Source of the DNA: an uncultured Clostridium sp.
GTDB lineage: Bacteria > Bacillota_I > Bacilli_A > RF39 > UBA660
DNA length: 46,439 nucleotides
Direction: 5' to 3'
NCBI GenBank assembly: GCA_947427095.1
Contig: CANEGO010000011.1
Coordinates: 1 to 46,439 of the forward strand
In this document: positions 41,006 through 46,439 of the stretch, in pieces
How the letters are laid out: each line of letters begins with the position of its first letter
How positions within the stretch are numbered: the stretch's first letter is position 1
Notes under the pieces: generated by a model
What the model saw: only the letters and a program-made list of their open reading frames with translations
The model's database searches: none
Told to the model about the DNA's origin: nothing
Program-made: the position numbers and the translations under genes

Positions 41006-41107
41006 TAAAAAAGCGAACCTGACAAAGTTCGCCATTATTTACATTGGAGCCTTAACGATACACGTATGCGAAAAAAAATACTCCCAAGGTTGATTAAATC
41101 AACTGAT
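41006..41107 (-). ncRNA. Candidate minus-strand small RNA 1
   Basis: A promoter reads on the minus strand as TTGAAA (41136-41141), 16 bases and TATAAT (41114-41119). The RNA would run about 100 bases to a GCGAAC/GTTCGC hairpin (41013-41032) followed by seven U. A 5' hairpin (GTTGAT/ATCAAC) and a GCTCCAA segment, which is complementary to ribosome-binding sites, are visible. It has no reading frame. Small RNA 2 at 44342 has the same order of parts. Confidence 0.55.
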
Positions 41108-41151
41108 AAATAAATTATAGCAGATATTAGAATTATTTCAAGTGGGAGTAT
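41078..41151. repeat. 9-bp perfect inverted repeat around the small RNA promoter
   Basis: ATACTCCCA (41078-41086) and TGGGAGTAT (41143-41151) are exact complements. A third copy, ATACTCCCA, is at 39377-39385, upstream of the yhcG-like gene. Function is unknown; it may be a protein site or a mobile-element trace. Confidence 0.45.
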
Positions 41152-41219
41152 GGAAAATTTCAGTCTTGTATAGTATAATTTTATTAGTAATTATCGTGGA
41201 TTTGAAGTTGGAGGTTAAA

Positions 41220-42110
41220 ATGTTTGCTTTAGAAAATATATTAAGTTATACAAGTAATAATATACAAATTATAGGTATATTTATAGCAATTATAGGCGGA
41301 TTAGTTGCTACTAAATTACTTAATGCAAAAATAGAAAAAGATACTTTGAAGGAAAAATTGGATAAAATTAAAAAGGAAATAGAATTTAATAAGACAAAAA
41401 AATCAGGAAAAGAACAGAAAATTTTCTTAAAAAAGAAAGAAGATTATATGTATTATATTTATGACAAAATAATAGAAAAAAATTTTGACATAAATAACTA
41501 TGAAGATTATGGTTTAACAGAAGAACAACGTTTATCAATCATTGAAGAAATTAAAGAAATTATCTCAAAAGCATTAGAGATATTTAAGGGAAAGCATAAA
41601 AAAAGCGAAGTTGATAATATATTAAAACAAAATCATATCCAAGAAAATACTATAGAGCATACCATATATGATTATGTTGGATATGAAACAGGGGATTCTT
41701 CAAATAGCATGAGCCCATTCGGAACAATGCTTCCTAATTTAAGTGACATTAGAATGGATTCACGTTTTTCCTCACTACAGGAAAATTTAGAAAAAAGAGA
41801 TTTAAATAATCGTATAGATGAATTAGACGAAATTTTAAAATGGAAATTAATAGAGAAAGAGGATATAGAATCAAAATTAATTGCTATCAGCAACAATTTG
41901 AATGTAAAAAATGATATTATATTATTTATTTTAATAACCATATTTGCAATCTTAATTCCACAAATAGTATTGTCAATTTATCCACTTTTTATAGATTTTA
42001 AATGGCTGAAATATGTATTTGCAATTTATAGTATATTAGCTTTCATATTTTCAATGGTAGCAATGTTATATTATATATATGTTTTGTTTAAAAGGATAAT
42101 TAAAGATTAA
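41220..42110 (+). CDS. Membrane protein with long cytoplasmic coiled segment, unknown
   Basis: Encodes 296 residues from ATG 41220 behind GGAGGTTAAA; a promoter box TATAAT at 41174-41179 excludes the longer frame. One membrane helix is near residues 15-33, a lysine/glutamate-rich region with coiled-coil character spans about 40-220 and two helices close the protein (about 230-290). No family is recognised. It heads a run of four close genes with repair- and RNA-related products. Confidence 0.55.
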   Translation: MFALENILSYTSNNIQIIGIFIAIIGGLVATKLLNAKIEKDTLKEKLDKIKKEIEFNKTKKSGKEQKIFLKKKEDYMYYIYDKIIEKNFDINNYEDYGLTEEQRLSIIEEIKEIISKALEIFKGKHKKSEVDNILKQNHIQENTIEHTIYDYVGYETGDSSNSMSPFGTMLPNLSDIRMDSRFSSLQENLEKRDLNNRIDELDEILKWKLIEKEDIESKLIAISNNLNVKNDIILFILITIFAILIPQIVLSIYPLFIDFKWLKYVFAIYSILAFIFSMVAMLYYIYVLFKRIIKD

Positions 42111-42124
42111 GTTGGCGGTAATTT

Positions 42125-42871
42125 ATGAATAAAGATGAAATATTAAGAAAAATAGATATTTTATATATAATGTGGAAACAAGGCAGTCTTGGTGGAGAAA
42201 TAATGCCAGAAGATGAAAATCCAGGGTTAGAAAAATCATCTTTAGAAAACTACTTATATTTTACTTTACCAATGGCTTTAAACTATCAAAGGAATTCTTA
42301 TACTTTATGGGAAGCTGCTAATAAAACTTATAAAGATAAAGAAACTAGTTTTGTTTTTAATCCAAATATAGTAGTAAATAAAACCTTTGAGGAAGTTCAG
42401 TATGCACTAACTAAATATAAAGTAGCACTACAAAAAAATAAACAAACCGAAATATGGATAAGGTTATGTAATACTTTCGTTAATTTATATAACGGAGATA
42501 TAAGAAAGTTATTTGATACTTTTGATAATGACGTTGATAAAATAAGAAAATTTATTCAAAAGGAAAAAAGATGTGATTTTCCTTATTTAGCAGGAACAAA
42601 GATATGTAATTACTGGTTATACGTAATATGGCAATATACTGATAGGGAGTATAAAAACATAGAAAGCCTAACCGTTGCTCCAGATACACATGTGTGTAAA
42701 GCAACACTTAGATTAGGTTTAATAAATGAAGAAGAATTTAATTCTAATAATGTTCAAAAAATAGTAATTGATAGATGGAATAAATTATTTAAAGGAACAA
42801 AGTATAAGCCAATTGATATTCATACTGCATTATGGTTATGGAGTAGAAATGGTTTTAAGGAGATAAAATGA
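42125..42871 (+). CDS. HhH-GPD-like DNA glycosylase homologue
   Basis: Encodes 248 residues. Near residues 153-166 lies FPYLAGTKICNYWL, like the helix-hairpin-helix with its lysine, and near 185-200 lies TVAPDTHVCKATLRLGLI, which matches the P-(V)DTHV-x-RLG block holding the catalytic aspartate. Length and the shape without an Fe-S cluster recall archaeal AGOG-type 8-oxoguanine glycosylases. The assignment is by motif only. It overlaps the HD-domain gene by four bases. Confidence 0.6.
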   Translation: MNKDEILRKIDILYIMWKQGSLGGEIMPEDENPGLEKSSLENYLYFTLPMALNYQRNSYTLWEAANKTYKDKETSFVFNPNIVVNKTFEEVQYALTKYKVALQKNKQTEIWIRLCNTFVNLYNGDIRKLFDTFDNDVDKIRKFIQKEKRCDFPYLAGTKICNYWLYVIWQYTDREYKNIESLTVAPDTHVCKATLRLGLINEEEFNSNNVQKIVIDRWNKLFKGTKYKPIDIHTALWLWSRNGFKEIK

Positions 42872-43557
42872 TAGAAAAAGTACAAGAAGAAGTTTATAAG
42901 TTATTAAGTAGTGATGATTCAGGACATGATATGAGTCATATTAATAGAGTTTTAAAATTATCATTAGAATTTTCAGAAAAAGAAAATGCTGATAAGACAA
43001 TAGTATCTTTAATAGCATTATTACATGATGTAGATGATTATAAATTATTTGGAAATGAAAGTGAAGAAAAATTATTAAATGCTAAAAGAATTATGGGAGT
43101 TGCAAAGATAGATTTTGATACACAAACTAAGGTGTTGTCCGAACTTGATTGTATAGGATATAGTAATTTATTAAAAGGAAAAAGACCTACATCAATAGAA
43201 GGTAAGATTGTGTCTGATGCAGATATGTGTGATACGTTAGGAGCAAATGGAATACTTAGGATTTATAAGTATAGTTTAAAACATGGAAAACCGTTTTTTG
43301 ATAAAAATATTTTCCCAGTTGAAGATATGTCAGCTGATAAGTATACTAGAAAGTGCGCAGATTCATCCGTTTGCCATATATTTGAGAAACCTTTAAAACT
43401 TAAGAAATTAATGTTTACAGAAGCAGGTTTTAAGGAAGCATCTAAAAGGCATCAAATGATGGTTGATTTTCTATACCAGTTATTCGATGAAGAAAAAGCA
43501 GATGATTGGAAGATTTATTTAGATAAATATTTAGAAAAGGAATATAAAAATGAATAA
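42868..43557 (+). CDS. HD domain phosphohydrolase
   Basis: Encodes 229 residues. The metal motif is GHDMSHINRVLKL (H...), ALLHDVDDYKLF (HD) and VSDADMCDTLGANGI (D), as in YpgQ/YedJ-type nucleotide phosphohydrolases. Such proteins hydrolyse nucleotides or deoxynucleotides. Coupled by ATGA overlap to the glycosylase-like gene, it may remove damaged or excess nucleotides; this is inference. It overlaps the next gene by eight bases. Confidence 0.78.
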   Translation: MIEKVQEEVYKLLSSDDSGHDMSHINRVLKLSLEFSEKENADKTIVSLIALLHDVDDYKLFGNESEEKLLNAKRIMGVAKIDFDTQTKVLSELDCIGYSNLLKGKRPTSIEGKIVSDADMCDTLGANGILRIYKYSLKHGKPFFDKNIFPVEDMSADKYTRKCADSSVCHIFEKPLKLKKLMFTEAGFKEASKRHQMMVDFLYQLFDEEKADDWKIYLDKYLEKEYKNE

Positions 43558-44095
43558 TACTACTTTGATATTTAAACCTATTATTGATAATAAAGATTTA
43601 GTGCCCAAATGTATATATGATTTTGTAAATAATTGGACTGAAACTGAAAAAAGAAAATTTTTAGTTGCAGAAATTAATCCATTATTTGCAGATGGAAATG
43701 GATTATGTATGCAGTATAAAATTGATAAAAAATGTGGTTATAATTGTCTTATTGTGGAGTGTAAAAGGAATGACATAGTAAAATATTGTGCCTTAGTTGT
43801 TCCGATTGGTTATAAATATAATATGGGAAGCGTAGTAAGAAAATATATGAACTCAAGGGTTGTTTCTGTAGCGCCATTAGAATATGTTTTAGATAGAACA
43901 GGAATGGAATATGGAAGTATAACTCCTATCGGCTTACCTAAAGAATGGAAAATATTAGTTGACTCTATGATAAAAGAACAATCTCAAATTATTATAGGTG
44001 GCGGCTTAGTTAAGTCAAAAATCTCATTACCAGTAGATCTATTTCTTAAACTTCCTAATGTTGAAATAGTAGAAGGAATAGCAAAAGAAATTTAA
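43550..44095 (+). CDS. YbaK/ProX-like aminoacyl-tRNA editing domain protein
   Basis: Encodes 181 residues. The C-terminal half carries GMEYGSITPIGLPKEWKILV and IIIGGGLVKSKISLPVDLFL, the typical G-x-SPIG and GGG...K blocks of the YbaK fold, which deacylates misacylated tRNA in trans. The N-terminal 80 residues are less typical, with LCMQYKIDKKCGYNCLIVEC. It ends the close operon with the HD and glycosylase-like genes. Confidence is moderate because no search was done. Confidence 0.65.
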   Translation: MNNTTLIFKPIIDNKDLVPKCIYDFVNNWTETEKRKFLVAEINPLFADGNGLCMQYKIDKKCGYNCLIVECKRNDIVKYCALVVPIGYKYNMGSVVRKYMNSRVVSVAPLEYVLDRTGMEYGSITPIGLPKEWKILVDSMIKEQSQIIIGGGLVKSKISLPVDLFLKLPNVEIVEGIAKEI

Positions 44096-44116
44096 TAATA
44101 AGGTAGGAGGTAGCAT

Positions 44117-44341
44117 ATGCCAAGTTTTAATATACATTTAGCAGTAGCTAAAAGATATATAGAAAAACATAATGATATAAAAAATACTTTGGATCTTTAT
44201 AAAGGATCAATTGCACCAGATTTAACAAATAATAAAAACAATACCCATTATACAGCGCCAAGAAAAGATAATGATACTATGAGTATTCAGTTAACAAAAA
44301 AAGTCCTCCTTCCTAGAAAGGAAACTAAAGTCTTTATATAA
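44117..44341 (+). pseudogene. N-terminal remnant of a zinc-dependent phospholipase C-like gene
   Basis: The first 50 codons (MPSFNIHLAVAKRYIEKHN, then LYKGSIAPDLTNNKNNTHYT) match the N-terminus of the zinc-dependent phospholipase C-like family with its first histidines and aspartate. From about codon 55 the sequence departs into a polar tail and stops at 44339-44341, where the family runs to about 200 residues or more. The break lies just before small RNA 2, so an insertion or deletion probably removed the rest. GGTAGGAGGT precedes ATG. Confidence 0.65.
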
Positions 44342-44447
44342 AATAAAAACTCACGAACCTTTTATAGGCCGTAAGTTGTTTTCAAATGGAGCGAGTGTCG
44401 TAGATATCTACAACTTTTCTTCTCTAGTGATATAAATATCACTCACT
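44342..44447 (-). ncRNA. Candidate minus-strand small RNA 2
   Basis: On the minus strand TTGAAT (44476-44481), 16 bases and TATATT (44454-44459) predict a start near 44447. The RNA ends after about 106 bases at a terminator stem (about 44349-44377) with a U-rich tail. It has a perfect eight-pair 5' hairpin (AGTGATAT/ATATCACT), a GTAG/CTAC stem and a GCTCCA segment before the terminator, in the same order as small RNA 1. No reading frame is seen in 44342-44602. Confidence 0.5.
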
Positions 44448-44602
44448 ACCAATAATATACCATAAAGATTAATAAATTCAAATACTTTATTTAAATTTTT
44501 TTGTTAGTTAGTTCTATGTTCGAAATGTAGTAATATTGCGAACATTGTAAATAATTTGTGGAACTTATAAAAATATGATATAATTTAGTAGGAGGGATAA
44601 TT

Positions 44603-44938
44603 ATGGACGAGAAGGAAATTTTGGCTATAAAATTAGGTTTTGAATCAGCAGAAGAAATGGAAAAATATCATGATTTATGTAGAGGGGATATTAAAGATGG
44701 CATTATCATGACAAAAGAAGTATGCACAAAACATATTACTGGAAGTGGGTTTGAAGACTTATTAAACGCCCCACGAGAAGAAAGATTAGAAAAAAAGATT
44801 TTCTTTGATTTTGGTGGATTAGTCGAATGTGCAAAAATGGGTGATAATGAAAGTGCACAACAACTTAAATCTTTAATAGATTTTGAATTATCAGAATTAA
44901 GTAAATGCTATGATGCTAAAGAACAAAAGACATTATAA
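44603..44938 (+). CDS. Small unknown protein, 111 residues
   Basis: An extended TGATATAAT promoter (44577-44584) and GTAGGAGGG lead into ATG 44603. The protein is acidic and helical, with KLGFESAEEMEKYHDLCRG at the start and two further cysteines. No family is recognised. It faces the relaxase gene tail to tail and may be cargo of the mobile element. Confidence 0.55.
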   Translation: MDEKEILAIKLGFESAEEMEKYHDLCRGDIKDGIIMTKEVCTKHITGSGFEDLLNAPREERLEKKIFFDFGGLVECAKMGDNESAQQLKSLIDFELSELSKCYDAKEQKTL

Positions 44939-44988
44939 AAAATAAAATAATTGCAATATTTTATCAAGAGCAGACAAAAAAAAGATGA

Positions 44989-46371
44989 TTACATATCAAT
45001 TTCGTAATCATCTTTTCCTTTGTTTTTATCGTTTTCTTTATTCCAAATATAGTCATCTTGAATTGATTCAATAGTTTTATCACTAAATATTCCATGAGTA
45101 TATAAATTTTTTGAAAAATTCCAATAATCTTCACGTTCTTTTTCTTTTCCAAACATTTTATCTTTAATAAATTTAACTAATCTATCAAATAAATTTTCAA
45201 AAAAATTAATAGTATTTTGTAATTTAGAATTTTTTTCTTTAAGATCATCAATTTCGTCTTTCTGTTTATCTACTTTCTTTTCAAGTGATTTTACTTTAAT
45301 ATTTAAAGCATTATTATTTTCAGTTAGTATTTTAACTTTTTCTCTATTTTCCTTTAATTCAATTTCAACATCATTTAAAGTGATAGATAGTTTTTGCATT
45401 TTCTTATATTCTTTATTAGTTGAATCTACTTGCTGAATAAATTTATCAATTTTATCTTTATCAGTTTGTTTAATAACATATTTGTCTTTATTCGTTAAAG
45501 TAGTTTTTAAATTATTAATTATATCTTTAACTTCATTAGAATTATTATCTAGTTCTAATGATTTTTTATTGGCAATTTCTAATCGTTCTTTATTTTTTGA
45601 TAATTCTTCTTGCATTTCAATATAGTTTCCCATATCTTTAACATTTATATCTTTATTTCTACCTTTTTGTTTAGTTTTTAATACATTATTTAAACCATAT
45701 TCTTTATTAAAATTAGCAATACATAAAATTCTCATTTTATCTTGCAATTCTATTAATTTTGCTTTAGTAAATACATCAGATTTACCAACTTGTTTAGACA
45801 TACCATTTTTGCTTTTATATTTAATTGGAACACCTACGATATGCATATGTGGACTAGTTTCATCATAATGAATAATTGCACTTGCTACTTTAAAGTTAGG
45901 AATTAAAGTTTCTAAATCTTTAACTTGTTCTTTATATACATTAGACATTTTATGCTTAAATTTATCATCTTTGGTATCCCAATATTTTTTATCTCCAAGT
46001 TCTATAATAATTTCACAAGCCAAATCATTTTTAGAATTATCACTAATCTTTTTAAAGTAATCATCTATTTTTCTATCATCTCTTGTTTGTTTAGAATTGT
46101 ATTCTAATCTTGCTTCTTCAAACTCATCTTTATATAATTTTTGAACATCACTATATAAAGAAGTTGTCCCTCTAACTATTTCAATTAAGTGTTGTTTGTC
46201 ATCATACTTACGATAATTATGTTTATCAACACGAGATAATTGTCTAGCATTTTGAATCGCATTATTTGATAGAGAAGTAGTTCCACTAGCATTAGATTTT
46301 GCTCTTGCTCTTGATACATTTTTTCTATTCTTATCACTACCCAAATGTAGTGAATAAGCAAGTTCTGACAT
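44989..46371 (-). CDS. MOBV/Pre-type plasmid mobilisation relaxase
   Basis: Encodes 460 residues from the start at 46371. The metal and catalytic region is ASAIIHYDETSPHMHIVGVP (HxDE...PHxH), typical of Mob_Pre proteins, near residues 155-175. It is preceded by the family's HNYRKYDDKQHLIEIVRG block and followed by a long coiled-coil half (270-420) used for dimerisation. The enzyme nicks oriT to start conjugal transfer of a mobilisable plasmid or integrated element. Other Pre proteins start Met-Ser-Tyr-Ala; here it is Met-Ser-Glu-Leu-Ala-Tyr. Confidence 0.88.
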   Translation of the reverse strand: MSELAYSLHLGSDKNRKNVSRARAKSNASGTTSLSNNAIQNARQLSRVDKHNYRKYDDKQHLIEIVRGTTSLYSDVQKLYKDEFEEARLEYNSKQTRDDRKIDDYFKKISDNSKNDLACEIIIELGDKKYWDTKDDKFKHKMSNVYKEQVKDLETLIPNFKVASAIIHYDETSPHMHIVGVPIKYKSKNGMSKQVGKSDVFTKAKLIELQDKMRILCIANFNKEYGLNNVLKTKQKGRNKDINVKDMGNYIEMQEELSKNKERLEIANKKSLELDNNSNEVKDIINNLKTTLTNKDKYVIKQTDKDKIDKFIQQVDSTNKEYKKMQKLSITLNDVEIELKENREKVKILTENNNALNIKVKSLEKKVDKQKDEIDDLKEKNSKLQNTINFFENLFDRLVKFIKDKMFGKEKEREDYWNFSKNLYTHGIFSDKTIESIQDDYIWNKENDKNKGKDDYEIDM

Positions 46372-46392
46372 ATATAAATCACATCCTCGTAT

Positions 46393-46430
46393 AATCAATC
46401 TTAGGAGAAATCCTATAGATTGATTTTTTC
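46393..46430 (+). terminator. Hairpin upstream of the relaxase gene: terminator or part of oriT
   Basis: AATCAATC and TAGGA (46393-46406) pair with TCCTA and GATTGATT (46411-46425) around a GAAA loop with a small bulge, followed by six T on the plus strand. It looks like a terminator. Its place just upstream of a relaxase gene, where oriT hairpins are found, leaves that alternative open. The sequence stops 9 bases later. Confidence 0.5.
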
Positions 46431-46439
46431 TTTCTATTA

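Noticed and set aside
1-46439. Mycoplasma genetic code (TGA as tryptophan)
   Set aside because: Many genes end at TGA at family-typical lengths, and tryptophan is encoded by TGG throughout.

Overview
The window comes from an AT-rich, low-GC Firmicute (Bacillota). Genes are tightly packed with AGGAGG-type ribosome sites. TGA works as a stop and TGG encodes tryptophan, so the standard bacterial code applies, not the Mycoplasma code. Short collagen-like (Gly-Pro-Thr) surface proteins, PadR/DUF1700 pairs and lean phosphatase/transporter cassettes fit uncultured gut Bacilli related to RF39/Erysipelotrichia-type lineages. That placement is an inference; no rRNA gene is present.

Layout. 1-2200: accessory left end with a partial gene, a small ADP-ribosyltransferase-like unknown, a lipid-anchored unknown, a flavin-binding PNPOx-like protein and an RNA-rich gap containing two mutually complementary segments. 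2249-5122: a translationally coupled phosphatase/HAD/MFS cassette and a small membrane protein. 5194-5411: tRNA-Val and tRNA-Lys. 5479-14840: core genes (DUF362, Tex, DHH phosphoesterase, PadR plus DUF1700, pyrophosphatase, metallo-beta-lactamase fold protein). 14913-23090: a nine-gene NAD salvage, repair and recycling operon (pncA, pncB, ADP-ribose Nudix, 5'-nucleotidase-like HAD, nadE, nadD, ADP-ribosylglycohydrolase, pncC, nadK) driven by a consensus promoter with two 27-bp palindromic operators, followed by an NrtR-like Nudix repressor. 23240-25579: a 779-residue orphan. 25632-29982: a LysR regulator divergent from a CoA operon (coaE, coaD, MBL hydrolase, Nudix-PHP fusion). 30073-33485: mnmA, a strong candidate type I toxin-antitoxin locus, a rhomboid protease, a DNA glycosylase and a thioredoxin-like protein. 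33501-46439: an accessory zone with collagen-like genes, DNA repair enzymes, a metallophosphoesterase-nucleotidyltransferase fusion, a YhcG-type nuclease, at least four decayed genes, two similarly built minus-strand small RNAs and a MOBV/Pre-type relaxase at the right edge.

How it works together. The NAD operon takes nicotinamide or nicotinate to NADP and returns the breakdown products (NMN, ADP-ribose, ADP-ribosylated protein) to the pool. It contains no de novo (aspartate) genes. The CoA operon ends in a two-domain enzyme that could split a pyrophosphate and then attack a nucleoside 3',5'-bisphosphate, as CoA turnover or RNA 5'-end processing would need. The right third looks like a decaying insertion zone next to a mobilisable element.
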